Below are positions 29,172 to 37,920 of a stretch of DNA of 64,000 nt, one piece after another. Made by a program: the position numbers and the translations under genes. Each line of letters begins with the position of its first letter. Position 1 is the stretch's first letter. Origin of the DNA: JAJVHZ01 sp041395385 (GTDB lineage: Bacteria > Pseudomonadota > Gammaproteobacteria > JAJPIJ01); the NCBI GenBank assembly GCA_041395385.1, contig JAWLAN010000007.1, positions 1-64,000 on the forward strand, written 5' to 3'. Under the pieces are notes generated by a model, which saw only the letters and a list, made by a program, of their open reading frames with translations, ran no database searches and was not told the DNA's origin.

Positions 29172-29696
29172 TCACATCCGCTCGTCGTGATGCGCGCCGC
29201 CGCGCAGGTCCGCCATCTCGGGCGTAACCTCCTCGAAACGCAGCACCTTGCCGCCGTGCTCCCGCGCGAAGGCCTCGGCGTCCTCGCGCCGGCTGAAGGC
29301 CGCGAAGGTGGGGCCCATGGAGCCCATCAGGTTGCTGCCCTGGACATAGAATGCCTGGCGCGCATCGATCCATTCGCCGCGCGGCTGGTTCCATTCGGCC
29401 TTCGCCATGTCCTGGGTGTAGGCGGCGACGACGCGCCTGGCCTGCTCGGGTCTGAGCAGCATCGAGAACATCTCCACCGTGTCGCAGAAGAACTCGGGCT
29501 CGCTCTCCGCATACTGCAACTGCGCCTTCGGCCCCGGGTAGTCCCGCAACAGCATGCCGTCCAGGGCGCAGGCGGTGTCGTCGCCGATCTCGACAGGCGC
29601 CGTGGAGGTCGGCGCCTTGCTGCAGGCGGCGAGCGCGAGCATGAGCGCCAGCGAGTACGCGCGAGGCGAGCGGAGCGTGGCAGTCTTGACGATCAT
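29172..29696 (-). CDS. nosL: NosL, copper chaperone for nitrous oxide reductase
   Basis: A lipoprotein of 174 residues: basic start, hydrophobic core and lipobox LAACSK at residues 22-27, so probably outer- or inner-membrane anchored facing the periplasm. The mature sequence has the NosL core TACALDGMLLRDYPGPKAQL and the C-terminal FAREHGGKVLRFEEVTPEM. It delivers Cu(I) for the CuA/CuZ sites of NosZ. Last gene of the nos operon, 8 bases after nosY. A second NosL-like protein is at 3274-3744. Confidence 0.9.
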   Translation of the reverse strand: MIVKTATLRSPRAYSLALMLALAACSKAPTSTAPVEIGDDTACALDGMLLRDYPGPKAQLQYAESEPEFFCDTVEMFSMLLRPEQARRVVAAYTQDMAKAEWNQPRGEWIDARQAFYVQGSNLMGSMGPTFAAFSRREDAEAFAREHGGKVLRFEEVTPEMADLRGGAHHDERM

Positions 29697-29704
29697 GGCA
29701 TCTC

Positions 29705-30532
29705 CTAGGGTGTGCGGAAGGATCGATAGGCCAACGCGAGCGGGACGACGATCCACGCCAGCATCACCGCCCCCAGCAGCCAGGGATTCGAGAGGGCGTC
29801 CGGCATCGCGGTGGCCAGTCCGTACAGCGCGCGCATCTCCTCCATCGCGTAGACGTTGAGGATGCGGAAGACGTCGGCGGGATTCAGCAGCAGCAGCGCG
29901 GGGAACACCTCGGCGTAGCGCTGGCCGGAGGTGGCCACCATCAGCCCCAGCAGCACGAGATCGTAGACCAGCACCAGCAGGAACCATGCGGCGATCGCCA
30001 TGCCGCTCGCCGTCACACGGTTGGCGGCCTTTACCGACAGCAGCACGGCCAGGCTCAGGAATGCGCAGCCGAGCGCCAGCGTGCTGAGCACGAAACTGCC
30101 GTAGCGCGCGAGCGCCGGCAGCCCCACCCCGTAGGAAAGCACGACGCCGACCAGGCCGAAGCCCGCCACGGTGGAGATCCCCAGCGCCGCGGCCAGGCCG
30201 AGATACTTCCCGAGCAGCAGCTCCAGGCGCGAGATCGGTTGCGAGAGCAACAAATCGAGGGACCCGCGCTCGCGCTCCCCGACCACCGCGTCGTAGCCCA
30301 GCATCAGCGCGATGAGTGGCACCAGGTAGATGACCAGGCTGACCAGGCTGGTGATGGTGACGTCCATGCCGTGGAAGCCCACGGCGCCGCCCTGCGCGGT
30401 GCCGAAATAGGCGATGACCAGCGCGAACACGGTGAAGATGCCCGCGACCGCGACCACCCACTTGTTGCGCAGTCGGTCCCAGAACTCCTTGCGCGCCAGT
30501 ACCAGCATCAGCCGCGGATCAAACTTGCGCAT
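29705..30532 (-). CDS. nosY: NosY, ABC transporter permease
   Basis: A protein of 275 residues with about six membrane segments, starting ARKEFWDRLRNKWVVAVAGI, the usual NosY opening. GYDAVVGERERGSLDLLLSQ is the ABC-2 permease cytoplasmic signature. With NosF and NosD it forms the ABC complex needed for maturation of the NosZ copper-sulphur cluster. It overlaps nosF by 14 bases. Confidence 0.92.
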   Translation of the reverse strand: MRKFDPRLMLVLARKEFWDRLRNKWVVAVAGIFTVFALVIAYFGTAQGGAVGFHGMDVTITSLVSLVIYLVPLIALMLGYDAVVGERERGSLDLLLSQPISRLELLLGKYLGLAAALGISTVAGFGLVGVVLSYGVGLPALARYGSFVLSTLALGCAFLSLAVLLSVKAANRVTASGMAIAAWFLLVLVYDLVLLGLMVATSGQRYAEVFPALLLLNPADVFRILNVYAMEEMRALYGLATAMPDALSNPWLLGAVMLAWIVVPLALAYRSFRTP

Positions 30533-31463
30533 TGTCGTCCTGCTCCGGTGCGGCGGAATAGCCAAGGAAGACGTCCTCGAGGGAGGGCTCCTGCACCCGC
30601 AGGTCGCGCGGCGCGTGCTCCGCGGCGAGCAATGCGGAGAGCACGCCGACCTTGTCGCGCTGCGCGCAGGTGATGGTGCACTCGCCATCCTCCCGCGTGT
30701 CGATCGTGCAGCCGCCGAATCCGCGCAGGAGGCTCTGCGGACTGCCGTTGACGTCCGGACGCCACGCCGCGTGGATCCTCACCGGCAGGTTGAGGGCCTC
30801 GCGCAGCTGCTGAATGGTTCCCGCGGCCTGCAGCCGGCCGCTTCGGATGAGCGCGAGGCCATCGACGCGGTCCTGCAACTGGGCGAGGTTGTGCGAGGAG
30901 AGCAGGACGGTGACGCCCTGCTGCTTCAGATCGTGGAGCAGGCGGTAGAACTCGCGGATGCCTTCGGGGTCCAGGCCGCTGGTGGGCTCGTCCAGGAACA
31001 GCACGCGCGGATCGCCGAGCAGGGCCTGGGCGAACCCGAGCCGCTGCCGCATCCCCTTGGAATAGGTGCGCACCGGGCGATGCGCGGCGTGTGCGAGTTG
31101 CAGTCGCTCGAGCAGCGCGCCGCAGCCGCGCGGATCGACGGCCTTCATGTCGGCGTAGAAGCGCAGCGTCTCGGCTCCGGTCAGGTTGTCGTAGAGGCTC
31201 ACGTTCTCCGGCAGGTAGCCGATCCGCCGGCGCACCTCGCGAAAGCGCGGTCCGAGCACCGGCTCGCCGAGGATCGTGATCGAGCCGGCGTCGGGCGCGA
31301 GCAGGCCCAGCATCAGCTTGATGAGCGTGCTCTTGCCGGCGCCGTTGTGGCCGATGAGCCCGTAGAGCCTGCCGGCGGACACGCCGAAGCTGACGTCGTC
31401 GACGGCGAGCACCTCGCCGTAGCGTTTGCGCACGCCCCTGACGTCAATGACGGATTCTTTCAA
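30519..31463 (-). CDS. nosF: NosF, ABC transporter ATPase
   Basis: A protein of 314 residues. Walker A GHNGAGKST near residue 43, signature YSKGMRQR near 138 and VLFLDEPTSGLD near 157 are clear. The most likely start is a TTG at 31463, 7 bases after GGAGG; no ATG or GTG fits as well. The start lies 20 bases inside the end of nosD. It energises the NosDFY complex. Confidence 0.9.
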   Translation of the reverse strand: MKESVIDVRGVRKRYGEVLAVDDVSFGVSAGRLYGLIGHNGAGKSTLIKLMLGLLAPDAGSITILGEPVLGPRFREVRRRIGYLPENVSLYDNLTGAETLRFYADMKAVDPRGCGALLERLQLAHAAHRPVRTYSKGMRQRLGFAQALLGDPRVLFLDEPTSGLDPEGIREFYRLLHDLKQQGVTVLLSSHNLAQLQDRVDGLALIRSGRLQAAGTIQQLREALNLPVRIHAAWRPDVNGSPQSLLRGFGGCTIDTREDGECTITCAQRDKVGVLSALLAAEHAPRDLRVQEPSLEDVFLGYSAAPEQDDNAQV

Positions 31464-32709
31464 TCCACTTCCTCCAGTCGGTGTGCAGCGGCCGCATGCG
31501 CGGTCGCTCGTCGACGATACTGGGAGCACGCAGCAGCGGGAACTGCTGGGCCACCAGCCGCAGCGAGAACACCGCCGGGCTGTGCAGCAGCAACTGCACG
31601 TAAGGATAGCGCCACACCAGCCGATCGACGATGTCGTTGGCGGTGTACTTCACGTCGCCCAGGCCGTCGCCGTCGCGGTCCCAGCCGCTGTAGTTGCTCC
31701 AGTAGTTGCCGCCTTCGACCCCCCAGCGCTCGTCGCGGGTGGCCACATAGCGGATCTGCTCCTCGTTGCGGATGAAGTCGTTGTTGTCCACCTGGTTGCG
31801 GTAGGAGCCCGCCCAGAGGTGCACGCCGGTGCGGTTCTCCGCGACCAGGTTGCCGCGCAGCGTGTTGTACTCCGCGTCGTAGACGAAGAAGCCCTTGCCG
31901 TTGCCGATGACGATGTTGCCCTCGATGACCGAGTCCTGGATCGTTCGCAGCATGATGCCGTGGTCGGTGTTGCCCCAGGTGACGTTGTTGCGCACGGTCT
32001 GGTTGCGCACTTCCATCAGCGCCAGCCCGCCGCGGTTGAGGTAGGACCAGTTGCCCTCCCAGAGGTTGTGATGGGAGTTCATGTAATGCGTTCCGTAGCG
32101 CACGTGGTGGATGCGGTTGCTGCGGAACACCGCCCTGTCGGAGACGTCGACGTAGATGCCGTCGCGCACGAAGCTGATGTGGTTGTCGAGGATGCGCGCG
32201 CCGCGGGTGTTGTAGATCTGTATGCCGTTGCCGCGCTGCGCCGACTGCAGGTCGCGCTTGCCGGTGATGACGTTGCCCGCGATCTCGATGTCCTCGACGC
32301 CCTCGGCGCGGACGCCGAAGAGGTTGTAGTTCAGGTAGCAGTTGCGCACCCTGGCGCGCGTGCCGGTCTTGCCGATGTACACGCCGGCGTCGGCGTTGTT
32401 CAGGTCGGTGCCGCTGTCGCGGATGATCAGGCCCTCGACCAGCACGTCAGGGCCGAGGATGCGGATGACGTCGCCCCGGCCTTCGGCGGTGAGTGTCGGC
32501 CGGTTCACGCCGCGCAGGGTCAGCGGCTTCTCGATGCTCAGATGTGCCGTGTAACGGCCGCGCTCGATGAGGATCGTGTCCCCGGGCGCCGCCCCGGCCA
32601 CCACCTGCTCGAGGGATGCCCCGGGTTGCACGCGCCATTCGCGCCCGTCGACGGCGGGACTGATGAGCGGCAGCAGCCCGAGCATGGCGAGTCCTCGCCA
32701 CGCCATCAT
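31444..32709 (-). CDS. nosD: NosD, periplasmic beta-helix maturation protein
   Basis: A protein of 421 residues from the first of two adjacent ATGs, overlapping the nosR stop by 4 bases (ATGA). It has a short Sec-type signal (LAMLGLLPLISPAVDG) and then the parallel beta-helix repeats (CASH) typical of NosD: NGIQIYNTRGARILDNHI, GIYVDVSDRAVFRSNRI, NTDHGIMLRTIQDSVIEGN. It works with NosF and NosY on the copper-sulphur centre of NosZ. Confidence 0.93.
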   Translation of the reverse strand: MMAWRGLAMLGLLPLISPAVDGREWRVQPGASLEQVVAGAAPGDTILIERGRYTAHLSIEKPLTLRGVNRPTLTAEGRGDVIRILGPDVLVEGLIIRDSGTDLNNADAGVYIGKTGTRARVRNCYLNYNLFGVRAEGVEDIEIAGNVITGKRDLQSAQRGNGIQIYNTRGARILDNHISFVRDGIYVDVSDRAVFRSNRIHHVRYGTHYMNSHHNLWEGNWSYLNRGGLALMEVRNQTVRNNVTWGNTDHGIMLRTIQDSVIEGNIVIGNGKGFFVYDAEYNTLRGNLVAENRTGVHLWAGSYRNQVDNNDFIRNEEQIRYVATRDERWGVEGGNYWSNYSGWDRDGDGLGDVKYTANDIVDRLVWRYPYVQLLLHSPAVFSLRLVAQQFPLLRAPSIVDERPRMRPLHTDWRKWIERIRH

Positions 32710-35396
32710 TTCAGCCACGGAATGGCCGACAGTGTATCGAGCGCGCCGGTGGCCTGCAGCGCAAGGAACAGCGCCGCGGCGATGAGGAGGTTCTTGGTGG
32801 CCACGTAGAACGTGACGTCCATCCACGTGCCGGGCCGGTAGTTTCGCCCCCACCACGGGCCGTCTTTCACCAGCGGCTTGTAGTGCATGCGGGTCATCAC
32901 CTCGTAGACGCTCCAGCCTACCCACCACGCCAGCATGACTGCCGGGCCGATCTGTTGGGTCGCGCTGAGGATCCATGCCGACGTCACGGCCACCGCCAGG
33001 AACACCGCGATCGCGCGGATGGCGAATATCTCCCGCGCGAAGTCCGCGGTCCACGGGAACAGGTGGAACCACAATTCCTCGCTCAGGCGGCCCGAGGGCG
33101 CGGCGGCGGGTCGCACGCCCTCCGGCGTGAACACCATGGCCGGCGCCGGGCGGGCCGCGGCGGGCAGGGGCTCGAAGTAGCCCGAGGCCGCGATGGGCGT
33201 GAGCGGCAGGCCCTGCTTCTCGCGCGCCTTGCGCTCCTGCACCAGGGGCGGGCAGCTGTGCGCGTCGTAATACAGGACCATGCAGTCCAGGCACAGCAGG
33301 CATTCACGCTGGTCGATGCGGCCCTTGCTGTCGATCGCGAGCTGGGTGCAGCCCTTGGCGCAGGCCGCGCAGGTCGTGCACTCCGACTTGCGCTTCAGGC
33401 CGAAGAACCGGAAGGTGGACGGCACCGCCAGCGCCGCCCCCAGCGGGCAGAGATACTTGCAGAAGGGCCGTTCGATGAACAGCGACAACCCCGCGAGTAC
33501 CAGCCAGTAGGCGGCGAACGGCCACGAGCGGTTCCACCCGCCGACCAGGAAGGTGGTCTTGAACGGCTCCACCTCCGCGTAGCGCTCGGCCATCGGCATG
33601 GAGTAGAAGGACAGCCCGAGCAGGCCCGCGAAGATGAGGTACTTGGTCCACTTCAGCCGATCGTGCCAGCGCTTCGGCAGGCTGAACTGGTATTTCTTCA
33701 GCCCGGCGTGACCGGCGATCTTGTGGAGCATCTCGCTGCCCGCCCCGTAGGGACACAGCCAACCGCAGAACAGGCCACGCCCCCAGATGAAGACGGTGAC
33801 GATGATGAACCACCAGAAGATGAAGATGAAGGGATCCGAGAGGAACAGCTCCCATTTCCACTCGTAGACGATGGAGTGGAACCAGGTCAGCACCTGCGTG
33901 ATCGAGGGCTGCGCCATCGCGTAGACGCCGAGCAGCAGGACGCTGACGGTCCAGATGAGGTACTTCGGACCCTCCAGCGGGGTCTTGTCGCGGCGCCGGC
34001 TGGCCCGCACCAGCTTGTCGCGGTTGGCGTACATCAGCGCCGTGAGCAGCAGGATGAGCGCGAAGCCGCCGAGCTCCCACGCCCTGGCCTTCCACACCTT
34101 CACCCACGGCGGCGCGGGCCGTCGATACTCCGGCCGGCCACCCTGCATGTACCTGCCGGGCAGCCAGTACTCGGAGGAGAAGTTCGCGAAGGAGCGTTCG
34201 CCGGTCTGCGGATCGACGCGGTTGGCCAGGAAGACCAGGCTCCAGGGATAGGCCGGGGAGAAACCCTCGCGTCGGATAATGAAGATGCCGGACTCGGTGA
34301 ACCGTGGGGCCCCCGGCACCTTCACCGAGTACAGGTTCTGGTAGTCCAGGTCGCGGAAGGTGAAGGTGTCGATCTCCTGTGCGACCTGGATGCGATCGAA
34401 GATGCCGCCGCGCACGAAGCCCGAGCCCTTGAACGAACCGGTGCCGTTGGCGACGATGAACAGGGCGTGCTCGTTCGGCTTCAGGCCCGACATCAGCCGC
34501 CGGTAGTTGTCCTCGCCGAGTACGGCGCGGCCGACCGCCGGGGCGTTGAGGTAGCCGAAATGCATGTCGATGTAAGGCTCGGCGCTCTTCTCCATGCCGA
34601 GGTCGGAGGCCTGCACGGTCAGCCGCGCCACACTGCCCTCGTCCATCATCTCCGCCCAGCTCGCCGGCGGCGCCGCCTCGGCGTAGACGGGCTGGGGGCG
34701 GGCCTTGCTCTCGAGGATGCCGACCTGCTTGGCGATCTCGTAGCCGCTGCGCAGGATCACCTGGTTCTGGGCAATGACGGTGACCGTGGCGCCGCTGATG
34801 GCATCCACGCCGATCGAGCCCTCCTCGGGCTTGACGCTGCCGACCTCGATCTTGGTCCCGACGAACTTGCCGACGTACTGCTTGGTGAACTTGGTGAGCT
34901 CCTCCTCGGGTATGCCCACCAGCAGGATGGGCTCGCTGTGCTTGAGGATCTTCACGCCGGTGATGATCCCCGTCGTATCCATGCCGAGCAGGGTGACGAC
35001 CGGCTTGCCGGAGTAGGCCGGGATGTCGACGATGTCGGTGGAGAGGAAGACGTAGCCGAGCAGCCGATCGCCGCCCCCGTCCTCGCGCCCCGCGGCGGCG
35101 TTCTCGCCCTCGCGCTCGCCGCCCTCCGTGGCTTGCGCGTCGTCGGCGTCATCCTTCCCGCCGCCGAGCTCCCCGCCGGTTCCGTAGGCCTCGACGTAGG
35201 TGGGCTGGCCCTTGCGCTTGGAGAAGCGGGTCGCGCCCGGGAGCACGTCCCGGCAGGGGACGTAGGCGCAGAGGTCGGGGTCCGTCGACAGCTTGACCGG
35301 CAGCGGCGCCTCGTAGGAGGTCCCCGGCGCGGCCAGCGGCGTCAGACAGCATGTTGCAGCAAGGAGCAGGCGCGCGAGTCTACCCGGCAGTCTCAT
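32706..35396 (-). CDS. nosR: NosR, membrane flavo-/iron-sulphur electron-transfer protein
   Basis: A protein of 896 residues from the ATG at 35396, after a signal segment (LLLAATCCLTPLAAPG). The periplasmic part has the FMN-binding domain (IGVDAISGATVTVI near 190). The membrane part carries CGWLCPYG and CKYLCPLGA motifs of the polyferredoxin-type segment. The C-terminal side has two cysteine clusters (CTTCAACAKGC and CLLCLDC). NosR donates electrons to NosZ. It is longer than many NosR proteins because of an acidic, glycine-rich insertion near residues 60-95 (KDDADDAQATEGGEREGE). It is placed after nosZ rather than before it. Confidence 0.93.
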   Translation of the reverse strand: MRLPGRLARLLLAATCCLTPLAAPGTSYEAPLPVKLSTDPDLCAYVPCRDVLPGATRFSKRKGQPTYVEAYGTGGELGGGKDDADDAQATEGGEREGENAAAGREDGGGDRLLGYVFLSTDIVDIPAYSGKPVVTLLGMDTTGIITGVKILKHSEPILLVGIPEEELTKFTKQYVGKFVGTKIEVGSVKPEEGSIGVDAISGATVTVIAQNQVILRSGYEIAKQVGILESKARPQPVYAEAAPPASWAEMMDEGSVARLTVQASDLGMEKSAEPYIDMHFGYLNAPAVGRAVLGEDNYRRLMSGLKPNEHALFIVANGTGSFKGSGFVRGGIFDRIQVAQEIDTFTFRDLDYQNLYSVKVPGAPRFTESGIFIIRREGFSPAYPWSLVFLANRVDPQTGERSFANFSSEYWLPGRYMQGGRPEYRRPAPPWVKVWKARAWELGGFALILLLTALMYANRDKLVRASRRRDKTPLEGPKYLIWTVSVLLLGVYAMAQPSITQVLTWFHSIVYEWKWELFLSDPFIFIFWWFIIVTVFIWGRGLFCGWLCPYGAGSEMLHKIAGHAGLKKYQFSLPKRWHDRLKWTKYLIFAGLLGLSFYSMPMAERYAEVEPFKTTFLVGGWNRSWPFAAYWLVLAGLSLFIERPFCKYLCPLGAALAVPSTFRFFGLKRKSECTTCAACAKGCTQLAIDSKGRIDQRECLLCLDCMVLYYDAHSCPPLVQERKAREKQGLPLTPIAASGYFEPLPAAARPAPAMVFTPEGVRPAAAPSGRLSEELWFHLFPWTADFAREIFAIRAIAVFLAVAVTSAWILSATQQIGPAVMLAWWVGWSVYEVMTRMHYKPLVKDGPWWGRNYRPGTWMDVTFYVATKNLLIAAALFLALQATGALDTLSAIPWLK

Positions 35397-35415
35397 CCGT
35401 CCATTCCCGAACGCG

Positions 35416-35448
35416 GCGCGCAAGGGCGGTGTGTCCACCCTTGCGCGC
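35416..35448 (-). other. Hairpin between nosZ and nosR
   Basis: A perfect 11-bp stem (GCGCGCAAGGG and complement) with an 11-nt loop fills most of the 66-base gap. No T-run follows, so partial termination or mRNA processing/stabilisation of the abundant nosZ message is more likely than a full stop. Confidence 0.55.
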
Positions 35449-35462
35449 GGGTTCCTAGGTTG

Positions 35463-37424
35463 CTAGGCGGCGCGTTCCACCACCAGCCTGGAGCGCATCT
35501 CCAGGTGCAACGCGTGGCAGAAGTGCGTGCAGTAGGCCCAGTATACCCCGGGCTTCTCGGCGATGAAGGTCACCGACTTCGCCTCCTGCGGGTTGACGAT
35601 GAAGTTGATGTTGTACTTCGGGATCGCGAAGCCGTGGCTCAGGTCCTCCACCTTGTCGAGGTTGGTGACGATGAGCGTGACCTCCTCGCCCTGCTTGACG
35701 CGGATCTCCGACAGGCCGAAGGCCGGCGCGATCGCAGTGATGTGCACGGTGACCTTGTTGCCGTCGCGCTCGATGCGCGAGCCGTTCATGTCCTTGGTCG
35801 CGAGCGGGAAGTCCTCGATGTTGCGGACCTGGGTGGTCTTGATGGCATCGCGCTTGACGATGATGAAGTCGTGCGGTTCCGGGTAGACCGGGGCCTCGTG
35901 CAGGGTCACCATCTTCTCGCCCGAGATGTCGATCAGCACCTCGTTCTCCGGGTGCAGCGGGCCGGCCGGCAGGTAGCGGTCCTTGGAGAACTTGCAGCCG
36001 ACGGCCAGGTAGATGCCGTCGCATTCCCTGGTCTCGCTCATCGAGGCATTGAGGTGGCCGGGCTGGTAGTGCACGTCGATGCGGTCGACGACGACCTTGG
36101 CGTTCTTGTCGCCCTTGAAGGCCGCGATCGCCGCCTCGATGTTCCACTTGACGATCTGGCTGTCGAGGAACAGGGTCGTGAAGGCATGGCCGCGCCCGTC
36201 GAAGGCCGTGTGCAGGGGCCCCAGGCCGATCTCCGGCTCCGCCACGACGGTGTCGCGCGGGTCCTTGAGATTGCCCTCGAACCACTCGAGCACCTTCGCC
36301 AGCTCGATGACAGTGGCCGTCGGCGAGAGCTTGCCGGAGCAGATGAAGTACTTGCCGTCGGGGCTGGCATTGACGCCGTGCGGGTTCTTTGGCACCGGCA
36401 CGTAGGCCACCAGCGCGGTCTTGGGATCGGGGTTCGCGGCCTTGGTGCCGTCGACCACCGGCGTGTCGGAGCCCGGGATCGTGAAGAACTTGCCGTCCTT
36501 CACCGCCTGCTCGATGCGCGCGATGTGGAAGAACACGCACGCGTCGCGCTCCGCCGACATCATCTCGCCGTAGACCACGCCGTTCTCGGTGTTGTACTGA
36601 TTCGCGGCGGCGAGCTTGCCGTCGAAGGAGGTCGCCACCAGGTCCATGTTGCCGTCGATCTTGCACTGCCAGCGCGGTTCCATGGTCTCGGCGTCGACAC
36701 AGGTGAACATCGAGTAGTACTGCGTGGTGTCGTCCATGTTGCCGCCGTCGTTGGGCAGGGGCAGGGTGAACTCGCCGCCGCAGAACACGCGCGTGGTGTG
36801 GTTGATCGCCGGGTCGACCGGGTCGCGCTTGTCGGGGAATATGCCGTGGAAGCCCTGGATGTTCGGGAGCTCGGTGATGGCGTCGCATTCGAGCAGATCG
36901 CCGCGTATCCGGCCCAGGCGCGCGTGGATCTTGTCGTTGACCCAGAAGTACTTGCCGTCGTAGGTGCCGTCGGCGTAGGAGCCGTGCACGTGATGGGTGT
37001 CGCCGGTCGTGTACTTCAGCCGGCCGTCCGGCAGCGTGCCGATGACGGCCCTGGACTCGTTGGTGATGCCCCAGCCGCTCATGGGGTCGACGTTGAAGAC
37101 GGGTATTCGCTTGATCTCGCGGCTGGAGGGGACGCCGAGCACGCGCACCTCACCGGAGTGTCCGCCGCTCCAGATGCCGTAGTACTCGTCGAGCTGTCCG
37201 GGCTTGATCTCGGCGCTGTGCGCGCCTGCGGCGTCAGCGGCGGCGGGCGCGGCCGTGCCGGGACTGGCGGGCTGCTTGCCGCAGGAGGCCAATCCCGCCG
37301 CCACGCCGGCCCCCGTCAGGCCCACCCATGCGGCCGTGGTCAGGAACTGACGACGCGGGACGCCCTCGTGCTGCGTCGTCTCCGCGCGGTTTGAAGTCTC
37401 TGAACTGTCGCTCGATTTCCTCAT
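35463..37424 (-). CDS. nosZ: NosZ, nitrous oxide reductase (Tat-exported, clade I type)
   Basis: A protein of 653 residues. The ATG at 37424 is chosen over 37442 because GGAGG lies 5 bases upstream. A Tat signal (VPRRQFLTTAAWVG) marks export of the folded, copper-loaded enzyme, the clade I feature. The propeller domain has the CuZ ligands beginning with DTHHVHGS near residue 128 and other His residues later (GPLHTAFDGRGHAFTT). The C-terminal cupredoxin domain has the CuA motif CTHFCHALHLEM near 630. It reduces N2O to N2 in the periplasm. First gene of nosZRDFYL. An FNR/DNR-type site and a separate 17-bp palindrome lie upstream. Confidence 0.96.
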   Translation of the reverse strand: MRKSSDSSETSNRAETTQHEGVPRRQFLTTAAWVGLTGAGVAAGLASCGKQPASPGTAAPAAADAAGAHSAEIKPGQLDEYYGIWSGGHSGEVRVLGVPSSREIKRIPVFNVDPMSGWGITNESRAVIGTLPDGRLKYTTGDTHHVHGSYADGTYDGKYFWVNDKIHARLGRIRGDLLECDAITELPNIQGFHGIFPDKRDPVDPAINHTTRVFCGGEFTLPLPNDGGNMDDTTQYYSMFTCVDAETMEPRWQCKIDGNMDLVATSFDGKLAAANQYNTENGVVYGEMMSAERDACVFFHIARIEQAVKDGKFFTIPGSDTPVVDGTKAANPDPKTALVAYVPVPKNPHGVNASPDGKYFICSGKLSPTATVIELAKVLEWFEGNLKDPRDTVVAEPEIGLGPLHTAFDGRGHAFTTLFLDSQIVKWNIEAAIAAFKGDKNAKVVVDRIDVHYQPGHLNASMSETRECDGIYLAVGCKFSKDRYLPAGPLHPENEVLIDISGEKMVTLHEAPVYPEPHDFIIVKRDAIKTTQVRNIEDFPLATKDMNGSRIERDGNKVTVHITAIAPAFGLSEIRVKQGEEVTLIVTNLDKVEDLSHGFAIPKYNINFIVNPQEAKSVTFIAEKPGVYWAYCTHFCHALHLEMRSRLVVERAA

Positions 37425-37509
37425 ATGGACCTCCGGTGCCATGCATCAAGTGTGTCTGGCGGACGGCAGCCTTCGGGAGGCCCCGTCCGTCACCCAGGAA
37501 GCTCTAGCC

Positions 37510-37526
37510 TGCGACAAAATGTCGCA
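37510..37526. promoter_or_regulatory. 17-bp perfect palindrome over the predicted nosZ -10/start region
   Basis: TGCGACAAAATGTCGCA is a perfect inverted repeat (7-bp arms, 3-base centre). With the FNR/DNR site at -41.5, nosZ transcription would begin near 37511, inside this element. This placement suits a second, repressor-type operator. The binding protein is unknown. Confidence 0.55.
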
Positions 37527-37545
37527 CCGCGTCGGCCCGTCGACC

Positions 37546-37559
37546 TTGATGGGTATCAA
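37546..37559 (-). promoter_or_regulatory. FNR/DNR-type site upstream of nosZ (perfect)
   Basis: TTGAT-GGGT-ATCAA is a perfect match to the TTGAT-N4-ATCAA consensus, 128 bases from the nosZ ATG. Nitrogen-oxide and oxygen control of nos genes by DNR/FNR proteins is well established, and a regulator of this family is encoded close by. Confidence 0.75.
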
Positions 37560-37642
37560 CTGGAGCGGCGACGGGGCAGGCCGCACGCGCCCATATTGAC
37601 GGCGATCATCTTTCTCGCGGCGTGGGCGCCGGACAGGGGGCC

Positions 37643-37656
37643 TTGACTGACATCAA
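37643..37656 (+). promoter_or_regulatory. FNR/DNR-type site upstream of the DUF2249 gene
   Basis: TTGAC-TGAC-ATCAA, 9 of 10 to consensus. With the centre at -41.5 the start would be near 37691, and GAGAAT (37680-37685, 4 of 6) fits as -10. The leader to the ATG at 37711 would be about 20 bases. Confidence 0.6.
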
Positions 37657-37710
37657 GGGTCGCGGCGCCGCGAGCCGGCGAGAATGCCCCCTGCACGGTA
37701 CGGAGGGCGG

Positions 37711-37920
37711 ATGAGGATCGAGATCGACGCGCGCGAGATGCTGCCTCCCGAGCCTTTTGAACGGGTGGTGGCGGCGCTGGAGGCGTTCGCCCCGGGCGAC
37801 GAGATCGTTCTGCTGCTCTACCGTGAGCCGTACCCGCTCTACGACATGCTGTCGCGCAACGGCTACCGCTACAGCACCGAGCACGAGGAGGACGGCACCG
37901 TGCGCGTGCGCATCACCTGA
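37711..37920 (+). CDS. DUF2249-domain small protein
   Basis: A protein of 69 residues from an ATG right after GGAGGGCGG; an in-frame ATG at 37684 lacks such a site. It matches the small DUF2249/SirA-like domain (LPPEPFERVVAALEAF, PYPLYDMLSRNGY). Such proteins are common beside denitrification genes, with no settled function; a sulphur- or metal-handling role in cofactor assembly has been considered because of the SirA/TusA-like fold. It is divergent from nosZ, sharing the regulatory region with the nos operon, and is itself preceded by an FNR/DNR site. Confidence 0.8.
   Translation: MRIEIDAREMLPPEPFERVVAALEAFAPGDEIVLLLYREPYPLYDMLSRNGYRYSTEHEEDGTVRVRIT

Noticed and set aside
29172..29696. Asp in place of a Cys in the NosL core (ALDGM) as a defect
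   Set aside because: From memory, this variant also occurs in ordinary NosL proteins, so it is not evidence of inactivity.
32883..37394. A 1,503-codon plus-strand open frame opposite nosR and nosZ
   Set aside because: The minus strand encodes clear NosR and NosZ. The plus-strand frame is a GC-bias shadow with no recognised domain.
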